DNA from: Gnetum montanum
Lineage: Eukaryota > Streptophyta > Gnetopsida > Gnetales > Gnetaceae
Direction of reading: 5' to 3'
DNA: 64,000 nt
Assembly (NCBI GenBank): GCA_015680685.1
Contig: MNCI01010832.1
Span: forward strand, 198,641 to 262,640
Shown here: piece by piece, positions 1 to 10,160 of the stretch
How the letters are laid out: each line of letters starts with the position of its first letter
Position numbering within the stretch: the first letter of the stretch is position 1
Translations under genes and position numbers: made by a program
Notes under the pieces: model-generated
Seen by the model: only the letters and a program-made list of their open reading frames with translations
What the model was told of the DNA's origin: nothing
Database searches by the model: none

Positions 1-179
1 TTATCCATTTGCAAAAGGTTATATTAACACAAACTAAGTCCCTATTTGATCAACCATACCGTTATGGATGCCCCGTTTCCATTTTATCTAGCATGGCCCT
101 CTTGCAGATTCGGGGTTAACACTGTCATGACCGACGACCTCTCGGTGTTTTCTAGCCGCTGATGTTTTCGGTCACTACA
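1..179 (+). repeat. 3' end of the 5' LTR of element 1
   Basis: Matches 20158-20336 over its full length and stops exactly where the primer-binding site follows, as expected for an LTR 3' end. It ends in CACTACA; the partner copy ends in TGCTATA, consistent with CA to TA decay. The rest of this LTR lies outside the window. Confidence 0.85.
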
Positions 180-186
180 GTTTTTT

Positions 187-204
187 TGGCGCTAGAAGGA
201 GGGC
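187..204 (+). other. Primer-binding site of element 1
   Basis: The sequence TGGCGCTAGAAGGAGGGC starts a few bases after the LTR end. A TGGCGC start just inside the 5' LTR is typical of gypsy primer sites complementary to a tRNA 3' end. I cannot name the tRNA without a search. The 3' LTR copy at 20336 is not followed by this sequence. Confidence 0.7.
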
Positions 205-590
205 ATGAAGTGTCCTTTCAGTGTTTTACGGTAGCCCTGTAAGCGGTCTGCACCCTGATACACGTTAGCATAAACTTGACACCTTTTTGTGGTTGTTTAT
301 GCATCGTGCGGTGTAGATTGGTCGCTCCAACGGTTCCTCTGGAACCCTACAGGACATAAAGCCTCCGATCGTCATTTCACTCGCTCATTGTTACAGTAGT
401 CTTGCATGTGTTCCATACCCTATCATGCACTAGTGTAAACGTGACACCCTTTTGCGGTTGTTTATGCATAGTGTGGTACAGATCGGTCACTCTGATGATT
501 CCTTTGAAATCTGGCAAGACATAAAGCCTCTTTGATTGCTTTCCGATTTCCTTGCTTTTCTCGTTTGCAAAACTGTTTAGCTTCATAACA
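205..590 (+). repeat. Element 1 leader with an internal duplication
   Basis: Untranslated leader before gag. About 270-376 and 436-546 are diverged copies of one segment (shared words include GTTGTTTATGCAT and GACATAAAGCCTC), a tandem duplication of period about 166 bp. The GGTTCC...GGAACCCTAC part also has a counterpart in the leader of element 2 near 34625-34650. No gene is seen here. Confidence 0.6.
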
Positions 591-3488
591 ATGGCTTCTT
601 CGAGCATCATTGCTAACACCTTCAACTTTGAGGTTCCCATCACGATTCAAGGCATCACAAGTGCCAAACAACTGCACAATCTGGTGCTGGAAACATGTCG
701 ATCCCTTAGGATCTAGAACCGAGGACCCGAGCGCTTTGCTGAGCAACATCAGTGCTATAACTTCCTCTATGCAAAGGTGTAGGCAAACCTACTCTTGGAT
801 GCACAAGAACTCGAAGACAAACGTATCTTTGAGTTTGCTTACTACAATGGGAATGAATTTGTTCCCATTCTCGATGCTTCCATCCCTTTGACACAGACGA
901 ACCAATGGCTTCTAGACCAGCTAATCTAGTTGGTTAGATTGAGGGAGCAATAGGACACAGCGTCCAGCCAGGATGAGACCTTCCAGGATGGACAAGAGGA
1001 GCTCGATTCTCAATCCAACGGGGGAGGTGAAACCAACCCCGTTACCGTTCCTCCTACCTTATCTTTGTAGACCAACCCGTTGTCTGTCGCCACTTCCTTT
1101 GTGATCACACCTATGCTTCCGCCACCTACAATCACACTTGCAATGGGTAGCCATGTCATCTTCTAGGCGTATCAATGCTCTTATTCCCCTATTTCATTTG
1201 TAGCTACTATTCCTTCGCAAGCCATTCATCAATCCATTCTTGTAGCGCATCACATGCCAATCATGGCTACCTTGCTGCATGTTCATACCATACCTACTTC
1301 ACAGTCATACACAACTTTCGTTTCCATTCCTGTATTCACACCTGTCCCAGCATCGGTGGCGGGTCCAGGCCTGTCCACATGGTGGACTGCATTCACTACT
1401 CCCTCTACTACGCTACGATCGCAAATGTCTCACCACGTTTCCCACCAGGCCTACCAAACCTTGTAGACGGTACAACCTAGCATGGGAATATGGCCTTTTC
1501 CACCTCACATACAAGCTGCCCATTTCGTGATGCAACCGGAGATTGTTGCTTCAATAGCACCACCCTCTGGGTGGTGGACAGTGCAGCCACCACCATTCAC
1601 AGGGGCCATCCCAATGGTACCACCGATGGGTCACATCGCCACCCCCACCATTTCACAGATGGGAGCTGCTTCAACAATTCCCTAACCATCCACACCGTCG
1701 CAGGGCCTGGATGAAGTGTTCTAGCTTATCCAGACCATTACTGGGGAAATAAAATGCCTTAAGGCTATCGGGTTTGACACGGTACAAGTCATGGACTTTT
1801 ACTAGGGCGATCCCATTAGCCCTACAATCCCTGCACCAACGTTACCCCCAGGGATGTCCCTCCTCCACTTCACGAAATACAACAGGGAGGGGGATCCCAA
1901 TGCACATCTTGTTACCTTTAGGTCTAAATTCCTTCTATTGCAACAATGGCCACACACGATTATCCGTGTCTTTGCTATGTCGTTGGGCAGAAAGGCCCTG
2001 GACTGGTACCGTGCCCTACCACGCTCCTTCATATCAACCCTAGAGGAGCTTCTGACCTAGTTAGTGATCTGTTTTAAGTATAACTTGAAGGTGGAAACCA
2101 CGCTGGATCAGTTGATGAGCGTGAAGCAGGATCCTCTGGAACCAGTCCAGAAGTTCATCCAGCGTTGGAGCACAACCCTTAATGAAATCCGTGAGCCCAT
2201 CTCGGAGGCCCACTTGTTGGCTATCTTTAAGGGTGCAGTGAATGACTTCATTAAGTCTAAGTTGTACTACCTCACTTCTCACACTCTTAGTCAAGCCTTT
2301 GCTCAGACTAAGAGTATACAGGATGCAGTCGAGGCGAGCAAAGACCTGGTCTATATTGCCTATAAAAACACCTTCACAAAGAAGGATAAGGGTAAGGCCC
2401 TAATAGCCATAGTGGCCATTGTGACGATCGAGGCCAAGCTAAAACCTAATAACAATGGTAACAAGAATAAGAAAAAATCGACTGCACCCATAGCTAACCA
2501 CGCGTCCAAATAGGAAAACACACCGCAACCTCCCGTACCCGCACCCGAGAGATTTGCACAACCTAAACTGAACTTTGAGCATAAAGATCGCTCAAAGTAT
2601 ACCCCAATACCTATTAAGCCTTTAGAACTTTTGGACCAGCTACTGGTAGTGGGGCAAATCCAACAGAAGCAGATGTCAAAAGAGGGAATCAGGAGACATC
2701 AGCATTACTGCGATCTCCTTAGGAAACCCTCCTTGGCCTTTCCCAATGAGCCTCCAGTTCCCAAGGGTTTTTGGTTGGATAGGTTTTGTGACTACCAGCA
2801 ATAGTGTGGTCACAACACAAATTACTGTTTGGCATTGAAGGATGACATCTAAAGGATGATTGATCAGGGGAAAATAGTGTTGGATGAAGGCAATCTAGTA
2901 CACCCTAAGAATTAATCTTTGTAGGTCTACATTGACCTCCTCAATGCCAACAACACCGGTTATGTTATCAACACCATTAGCATTGATAGTGATCCTAGGC
3001 CACCCTAGTAGCTGTTTGTGGTTCGTGTGCCTTAGCATAGCGCAGCAACACTACCAGTGGCTGGCCAAAGCTCGCAACAGTTGTTTGTTCTGAGAGTCCC
3101 TCCCTGGGCATCCACCCCCTCGTCACCTGTTAGCAAAACCATGCCACCCTGCCCGTTAACACTATTAGCTCCGTTTGTCATCCTGGGGCCAACTCCTTCA
3201 ATAGCTCCCACCTCGCATAAGACAGCTGCACAACCTTCTCATCCTAAAAAAATGAGAAGTGTGTTTCATAGGTGAGACATTGAAGGAAAATACCACCCCA
3301 GGTATTTCCAAGCCTACGTCTTTACCCCCCGTATCTATGCCCTCGTCACCAAAGAGGGACCTTGTTGTGACTGTGCAGGTTGCGCCGCCCCACCAAAAAG
3401 GGTTTGAACCCAGATCCAAAACTGCCCCTCCTTGGGAAATCTATCTTCTGGGATGAATAGAAGAGGAGAAGGGTAGTAAACAGGGGGG
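591..3488 (+). pseudogene. gag: gag of element 1, broken by stops
   Basis: A single frame starting MASSSIIANTFNFEV runs to the assembly gap, broken mainly by TAG codons. The start was chosen because homology to element 2's gag begins near it. A long Pro/Met-rich linker (about 1000-1850) is followed by the Retrotrans_gag core (about 1854-2400), with landmarks TKYNREGDPNAH, ALDWYRALP and FIQRWSTTLNEI. A zinc-knuckle-like segment near 2785-2860 has Cys, G-H and Cys (FCDYQQ, CGHNTNYC), the degenerate type usual in Tat gag. The product would be the particle protein that packages element RNA. The same domain order appears in element 2 on the minus strand. Confidence 0.8.
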
Positions 3489-3575
3489 NNNNNNNNNNNN
3501 NNNNNNNNNNNNNNNNNNNNNNNNNNNNNNNNNNNNNNNNNNNNNNNNNNNNNNNNNNNNNNNNNNNNNNNNNNN
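3489..3575. other. Assembly gap (87 N) flanked by poly-G
   Basis: 87 undetermined bases between a G6 run and GGTGGGGTGG followed by about 20 G. The reading frame of gag-protease differs on the two sides, so the real gap length is unknown. The G-rich flanks probably caused the sequencing failure. Confidence 0.95.
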
Positions 3576-4498
3576 GGTGGGGTGGGGGGGGGGGGGGGGG
3601 GGGTGGTCAGGACCTCCTGGATGCCCTCACTTAGGTCAAGCAAGCTCTAAAACAAGAGAACACTACATTGAGCTTGTACGACCTAATCATGACGTCTGTC
3701 CCACACTGTGAGGCTTTGATCTGCATGTTGACGGTGATTTCGATCAACGAAGACATACCAGTAGAAGAGGAAGTAATTCATTTGGTCTTGCTTCCCTCCA
3801 CGCCTACAGAGCCAGAATTGTCTCAACTAACTTTCTATGACAACTCCATTAGGGAAGACTTAGAAATGGGCTAGGTGACTACAACACCCCTATTCATCAC
3901 AATTCGGGTCAGCCAACACCAGATCCGAAGGGTACACATTGATGATGGGGCTACCATGAATATCATCCCCTTCCCTATTGTGGACAAGTTGGGCTTGGTT
4001 GATCAGATCAAACCCACAGTGATGTCATGCTTGAGGTCATTCAATGGGGCATGGGTTGTGGTGAAGGGCACGGTCCACATAGACTTTGTGGCAAGGGATC
4101 AGTTCCCCATGAACGCAACATTCATCGTGGTCGAAGAGATGCTTAAGTTTAACCTGATCTTGGGGAGATCGTGGTTAGCATAATTTAGGGTTGTCTCTTT
4201 GCCCATTCATTAGGAGATCCACCTACCATATGCAGGTAGGGAGGTGGTGATCCATGGTGACAAGATGACAATGCAAGTAATCAATAATGTAGACATGGAG
4301 TAGGGCTCAGAAGTTGTAACATTTGAGAATGAAGTGCCTGCTTACGTATGCACTAACCATCCAGCGGGGGAATTCGCTTAGCAAGCCGGTTTCCAAAACA
4401 AAAGCGCGTGGGATGAGTTGCCCTTCCAAGCAGGGGAGAATGATGTAAACGAAGGCCCTGGCAAAGCGCCTCGGCCTTACGTTCTGCTCAACCCATGA
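3576..4498 (+). pseudogene. Aspartic protease region of element 1
   Basis: After the gap the frame continues from a linker (ENTTLSLYDLIMTS) into a retropepsin-like domain. The catalytic motif is DDGATMNIIP (about 3941-3970) where DGG/DSG-A is usual, and the domain ends in LILGRSWLA (about 4157-4183), the family's G-R-x-W signature. Downstream sequence (to the TGA at 4496) still matches element 2, where the corresponding frame stays open to about 30632. The product would cleave the polyprotein. TAG codons interrupt it. Confidence 0.8.
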
Positions 4499-4639
4499 TG
4501 GGTCAAGAAGTAGCTACACATAGCGTAACGACCCCGCTGCTTCCTGCCTAGTTGCCATCCCTTGTACATTCACCACCTTTTTGCTTTACACTTGCATTAG
4601 TTACCAGTTAGTCATTCTCCAAATTGTTAACGTATCATC

Positions 4640-4872
4640 TCTTTAGCATGTTCCCCTACAACTTGAAATGGCCTAAAACTATGTTCCCCTACGGCCCAAA
4701 ATGGCCCAAAACTATGCTACGCTATGGCCCGAAATGGCCTAAAACTATGCTATGCTATGGCCCAAAATGGCCTAAAACTATGCTACACCATGGCCCAAAA
4801 TGGCCTAATACTAGCGATGGCCCAAAATGGCCTAAAACTAGTAGGGGCCTGAAATGGCCTAAAACCAAGACA
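4640..4872 (+). repeat. Tandem repeat array 1 (after protease)
   Basis: About eight units of roughly 25-36 bp with core ATGGCCTAAAACTA and spacers such as TGCTACGCTATGGCCC. The core resembles the GACCTTAAACTAGCA core of the arrays at 9660-10030 and 13670-13965, and the reverse-complemented array at 30030-30350 in element 2. The open frame across it (PKWPKT repeats) is only a translation of the DNA repeat. Confidence 0.8.
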
Positions 4873-4990
4873 TAAAAGCATGAAGATTTCTTTTCCAAAA
4901 TTCTCCTCTTTATTCAAAATTTTTTCCTTTTAGAAAATGTTTGCAAAAATTTTACGAAAATTAAAAATTTCAAAAAAGAATCCCATGCTA
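4873..4990. other. AT-rich spacer without a gene
   Basis: Short AT-rich stretch between repeat array 1 and the last exon of the antisense gene. Nothing else recognised. Confidence 0.6.
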
Positions 4991-7900
4991 TCATGGGTTG
5001 CCTTTGCCCGCATTATCTTCATCATCCACTTCTGCATCACCTTCTCCTACATTGTCCTCTACTGCCCCTTCATTCCTGCCCTCTGCGGGCCCTGTGCCAC
5101 CATCTAGAACTTGCATCGTAGAAATGATGTAATTAGCTAGGGCAACACACGCAAGCTACAATAGATCATGAGCATTAACACAGTAGAAAGCGATCGACCT
5201 GAGATGGACTTGCGTCCATCTTAAAGGGTATCTGGTCTAAACTAAGCCCGAGGTGGCGCTAGACCTCCTTTACCGTGATATCCATCCAACACCTATTGCT
5301 TGGTTTAGCGTCTGTAGTGACTTTCTCCTTTTCGGTGGTCATCCATCTCAGTGGTCCCAGAGAAAAGGAGGCAATTGCAGTCTCACCTGTGGGAAGGTCC
5401 ACTACCGTTCAGGAAATTTCGTAACCTTTACCTACTCTTTGAACTTGTCATAGGCCTTAGAAGCATCAATAGCATTTATGAATGCTTTATAGGTAAACGC
5501 CTCCACAACAACATCCTTGTATAGTTTACGATAGGTGGCACATTCTAGTTTATACATATGCTTATGGTTTTTCTGGGACTACCTCCATTCGTAAACTTTG
5601 GCACTGAAATCTTTCCAATCCTAACTCTTTTGGACCAACAAGTCCATTTGCATTTACTGTTCTATTATTTCGTGGGTGGCTTTATTGTTCTGAGGCACGA
5701 CTATCCAAAACCTGGCATAATCTATCATAGCCGTGCACCAGTTCCCATCATTAGTATCACAGGTTATGAGGAATTCGTTCCTTGATTTGAGGTCTTCCAC
5801 CTCAGTGCTTAGGTCAGCCTTCTCCTTCTTAGCCTTCTGGACCCATTTCCACAGGTCCTCGTTGACGTGCTTATACTCCCATAAGGAGTGTGCCAAGTGC
5901 AAAGTGCATTTGCAAGCCTCGTCGTATGCATGACAAGGTACCTCGGTCACTTCGGGTGGGAATGTAGGCACGACACTGACTTTCAAAGGTCGTGTTGGGT
6001 CACATTTGGGTCGAGAGGCTATCACAACATAAAGAGCATGTCAGTCGCATTAGTGTAGCAAGGTTAACGAATTCGAGAACTCTAGCGTAGCAACATGAGA
6101 GCACCTAGCATTACTACTTACCCACTTCAGGGTCGACTTGCTGAAGACGGCCGATCATGTTGTCGACAATCCCCTGCATAAATGTGAACTTATCAGGGGT
6201 CTCGGCCCATGGCTCCACATGAATTAGAGAGGGTCCTGCAATATTAACAGTGGTGTTTGTCATACAACTAAATATGTCAGCAATGACCCAAATGGACTAT
6301 GACAAAGCAGATATGTCATTAAATTCACCAGCGTTTGATTATAGTTCCACATCCTTTTGATTTAGAGTGATGGTAGCATCCTTGGCAGAAGTCCCTTCTG
6401 GGTTGATGCGGGCTTCTCCTTTATTTACTGGCATCTTTCCTTTCGAGGCACTAGCATTCTCTTTATTCGTGGGAGACTCCTCTTCATCTCCAAAAATGTC
6501 CTCCTCGTTAGTAGGAGGATTTTGCCTAATAACAAGAGGCCCAGCCTTAGTGGCAGGAGCTCCTTCCCTCTTGACCAGGGCCCTTTCTTCCAAGACTGGG
6601 GCCTCTGTGTCCTTATTAGTCACCCTCGTCTTAGGGGCCGACACCTCTTCGTCACCTTCTTCTTCTTCCTCTTCTTCCTTTGGTAGCGAAGAAACATGTT
6701 TGCATTAGCTCAAAACAAGTTAGATTAAAGTAGGTGCTATGTTATGCTACGCTATTTAGCGTAGCACAGCATAGTAAGAATTAACAAAATAGGGAAAGAA
6801 ATAAATATGAAAAAAAGTGTTTACCAATGGGGGGTTGCATCCTCTGTAGTTTAAACTGTAGTCTCCATCCCTCCTCTTCCTCCATGCGAAGGGTTTCTTC
6901 AACTAAGGCATGTCTCTTTCACTGCAACTTGGTGGCCATCATTTCGGCAACGAGACATTTCCCCTATGATAAGCTACTGACAGCAGCAGGGGGCGCCTCC
7001 CCTACGCTATCTTGGCCATGAAAGTTGTGGGCCACCCGATCCTTGGTCATTATAGAGAATGAATCCCTAATTATTTTTGGGGGATCTTGGGCTGGGGTGG
7101 TCTAGAGGATCTGGCAGATCCACGGTTTGAAAATCTAGTTGTGATTCCATAATACACAGACCCCTTTCTCATGGACCACCAGAAACTTCGTGAAATGCCG
7201 CAGACAGGCTATGTAAAAGGCATAATGTATATTGGAATGGGACTCTGGATTCTTCTGGAGCCCCAAGATTTCGGTCTGCAAGCCTTTACATAGAAACCTA
7301 GCCCAGTTGCAGCAAGCCCCCTCTTTCATGACCTCATGCATTACCTAGGCCTGCTCAATCCCAAGGACCTTCCCTTGGAAAAGTAGCTGAGGGAAGGCAC
7401 AAGAATAGAAGATGAGGTAAAATTCTATGGCAGGTCTCACCCTAACCTTCTCCATAGGAATCCCCTTCCACTCTTTGGTGACCCCTATCCACTCCATGAT
7501 GTCATCCTTCTAGAGGTTTAACTCCTTCTTGGACTTTGACCCTATGAGGATGCCATCGGTAGGGACACTGAAGAGGTCCATGAATAACTGGTCATTGATT
7601 TCAATAACCACCCACACACCGTATATGCGTGTGTGGAAGCGGTCTACCTTGTCGTAAAAGGAGTCCACTAGGGAGAGCATCTTAGCGGCAGGAATGCTTG
7701 GGTTTGGGGTTAGGAACAAATACATAAGCCCAACGTTTCGGAGATTCTTGACTAGGGATTTCGAGGCCTCATTGTATATCCAACGCTGGCGCACATCTAC
7801 TTCTTCATACTTGAAGTAGATGTTTGTAGCCTAGTTCTCGGCAGTTATCACCATCACCTCCTGGGACTTCTTCGTCTCTACAATAGTTTGCATAGAAACG

Positions 7901-9441
7901 ATTAGCATAAAAACACAAAAAATACAAAAAATATGGAAAAGACACTCCAGCATGCTGTACTGACTGCTTAGCTTACCAGGTTTATACGACAATGGGAATT
8001 GTGGAAGAGGGATCAAAACGTCTTCCATGGGGATCAGCTTGAAGGGTGCCCATTCCTTATCCAACCAACCAAACTCTTTGCATCTACTGTAGAGATTGGA
8101 ATATTGGTCTGGATAGGTGTGGTATTCATCCCTACATTGACCTATTACACCTGCACAAATATTCTTAGTAGAAGAGAATTTCTGCAGGGCCATCTTGGCT
8201 ATGGTCAACGCATCCATATCGCCATGAAGCCCTTTCGTGTTGATATAAAACCTAGTAACAAAAACATAGTGTTAACATTTGGCTAGCATAGCAAATGACG
8301 CATAATGCAACAAAATGTGGGTACAAAACTCACCCACCTGCATGGTAGACGATTCCTGGTGGGTTTTGGAAGCACATTTCCATATGACGTGCAATAAACA
8401 ATGTGTTGTAGGGATGGTAAAAACTATACTCGGGCATATCCCAGATCCAAGCGAAACGCCTCAAACCTTGAGGATGTTGACTAGATCCTTCTCCCTACCC
8501 GTTACTGACTGCCCCATCCTTCAAATACCTTAGAATACCCTAGGTTGCCCCAGGCAACAAGGTTTCTAGTATGACGGCTGCTACCTCCTCCTCTAAGTGT
8601 GACCAAAAAATCACACTAAAGTGTTGGAGGAGGTATTGTAGGAACTTTTGTGCTCCTACCTTGAACCAGACCACCTGATCTCCTACACATGTGTGAGGAG
8701 GAGGAACATGGGCCACTAGTTTTTTCACATAGCACAGGACCCCTAGAATTTTTAAGATAATTAGAACTGGCCTTAGCGCTATCCTGCACAACACAATGGC
8801 AAATATTAGCACAATGATCGAGTGCAATACACACGTAGCATAGCAAGAACTAGATTAGCAAGAATTAGCATTCTAGCAAACCTGTACATAGCGTAGAAAG
8901 AAACATGAAAGTAATAGTGTACCGAAAGCAGCCTAGTGTAGCAACGGAGCGATTAACACTAGCAAAGCGATTAGCACTATACCCTGCCAAAAACACGTGT
9001 CACACTGTCGCATCACGCATGGCCAAACCCTCCTGAGAGTCCTACACTACACCATTCGAAAGCCAAGTAACTTAAACTATCCAAACCCCCAGGGTCACAA
9101 CAACCGCAGTGATGGCAGTGTAGGCGACCTTGCATGCAATGTTAGCATAGCGTTTGTGCATCCACTGGGGATGAAACGTCAAGAGCAACAGTGTAAAGGC
9201 CAAAATAACGACAACGCGATAACAGAAAAACATGGATAGCTAAAACTGAATCGCAAAAATGAAAGTAGAAAATAAAAATGATAACAGAATCACAAAAAAA
9301 CAGAGGAGGCATAGCAGCCTACCGCGTCAACGACGTGTCCTCCCGCACCGCGATGCGTGCTTGTGTCACATGCCCTAGGGTTTCCTTTACCTCCTCAACC
9401 TTTGCGAGTGCCAAGTGAGTGCGTTCTTTCTTGGGAGCCAT
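4991..9441 (-). pseudogene. Antisense spliced gene of element 1 (8 exons, function unknown)
   Basis: Proposed exons (minus): 9441-9323, 8783-8334, 8251-7977, 7877-6825, 6700-6329, 6235-6122, 6018-5199, 5109-4991, giving about 1100 codons in one continuous phase. Introns of 539, 82, 99, 124, 93, 103 and 89 nt have GT...AG ends, except the intron ending at 6701, whose AG seems lost. The start MAPKKERTHLALAKVEEV follows the TATA-like CATAAATAGGG. Every junction has a match in element 2's copy (24189-29778). The best conserved part is in exon 4 (MLSLVDSFYDKVDRF, GVWVVIEIND). Exons 5 and 8 are acidic and low-complexity; exon 7 has a coiled-coil-like stretch. By my count 11 of 14 in-frame stops are TAG. 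I do not recognise the family; exon 4 faintly recalls uncharacterised plant transposon proteins. Confidence 0.72.
6733..6776. repeat. Imperfect palindrome in intron 4 of the antisense gene
   Basis: Centre TACGCTATTTAGCGTA with imperfect arms (GTGCTATGTTATGC on one side, GCACAGCATAG on the other). The same GCTACGCTA/TAGCGTAGC words form the palindrome cluster in this element's LTR at 18840-19495. Confidence 0.6.
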
Positions 9442-9444
9442 CAT

Positions 9445-9470
9445 CCCTATTTATCCCTATTTATGGCTAT
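9445..9470 (-). promoter_or_regulatory. Possible TATA region of the antisense gene
   Basis: Minus-strand reading gives CCATAAATAGGGATAAATAG immediately before the first ATG. The distance to the ATG is very short, so transcription from it would start inside exon 1 or a different element is used. Element 2 has only a weak match (GTATAGTTGG). Confidence 0.25.
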
Positions 9471-9659
9471 AATGGTGAAAAAGGAAAACTTGCCATTCTC
9501 TCTCTCCATTTAATGCAGGGTTTGTTGTGCAGCGTAGCATGCCCACCATGACATCGTAGCACTGTTGGCAATTAAAAAGGGCAGAGTTGGGTGAAAGATC
9601 TTGGCACGCTTCGAGCTAACCTTTTTCTTTCCCAAAAAAATGAATATATATATATATAG

Positions 9660-10030
9660 TTAGCGGTATGGAAAGACCTTAAACTAGCAATCTTAGCGTA
9701 GCAGCAACTTTAGCGGTCTGGAAAGACCTTAAACTAGCATTCCTAGTGTATAGTTTTACCCTAGTTAGTAGTCTGAAAAGACTTTAAACTAGCAGTCTCA
9801 ACCCTTTGCGTGTTCACAATTCACAATGACACTAAACTAGCGATTTCACATTTCCATATTGACAGTTTTACTTTTCTTATATATCACCAACTTTCCATTT
9901 TATGTCCTAGTGGTTTTGCATTTTACGTCTAGGCAGTCTGAAATGATACTAAACTAGCAGCTTCGCATTTGTACATTGGCAGTTTTGTATTTTTTTTACA
10001 GTTTTGCATCTTCACGTCTTAACGGCCTAC
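9660..10030 (+). repeat. Tandem repeat array 2 (before RT)
   Basis: Diverged units with consensus TAGCGGTCTGGAAAGACC followed by TTAAACTAGCA, seen near 9663, 9712, 9762, 9820 and 9935. Same core and orientation as arrays 1 and 3. A short (TA)n tract precedes it at 9644-9657. Confidence 0.75.
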
Positions 10031-10160
10031 CATAACCTTGAACGGGAAAATTTTAATCTTTATATCATACTTACACATTATTGCCACTTTGCAAGTTTTC
10101 ACTATACACAATTACTACAAACAGGTGCCTTTTGAACAGACTCTCATTTCATTTTGGCAG

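Larger units (their letters stand above)
4525..10160 (+). other. Possible sense-strand intron between protease and RT
   Basis: Between protease and RT there is no sense coding for 5.6 kb. Homology with element 2's protease extension ends at a GTAACG (4525), aligned with GTATCC in element 2 (30631 on minus). RT-side homology begins just after CATTTTGGCAG (AG at 10159-10160), a good acceptor, with a pyrimidine-rich acceptor-like sequence at the same place in element 2 (near 23846). Ogre elements are known to splice an intron between protease and RT. The codon phase of donor and acceptor does not match cleanly, so exact sites are uncertain. Confidence 0.45.

Noticed and set aside
3335-3643. Minus-strand open frame across the N gap
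   Set aside because: It exists only because N codons are not stops; poly-Pro comes from poly-G.
4624-4875. Open frame with repeated PKWPKTM peptide
   Set aside because: It is a translation of the DNA-level tandem repeat; the repeat continues as DNA elsewhere in other frames and with other unit lengths.
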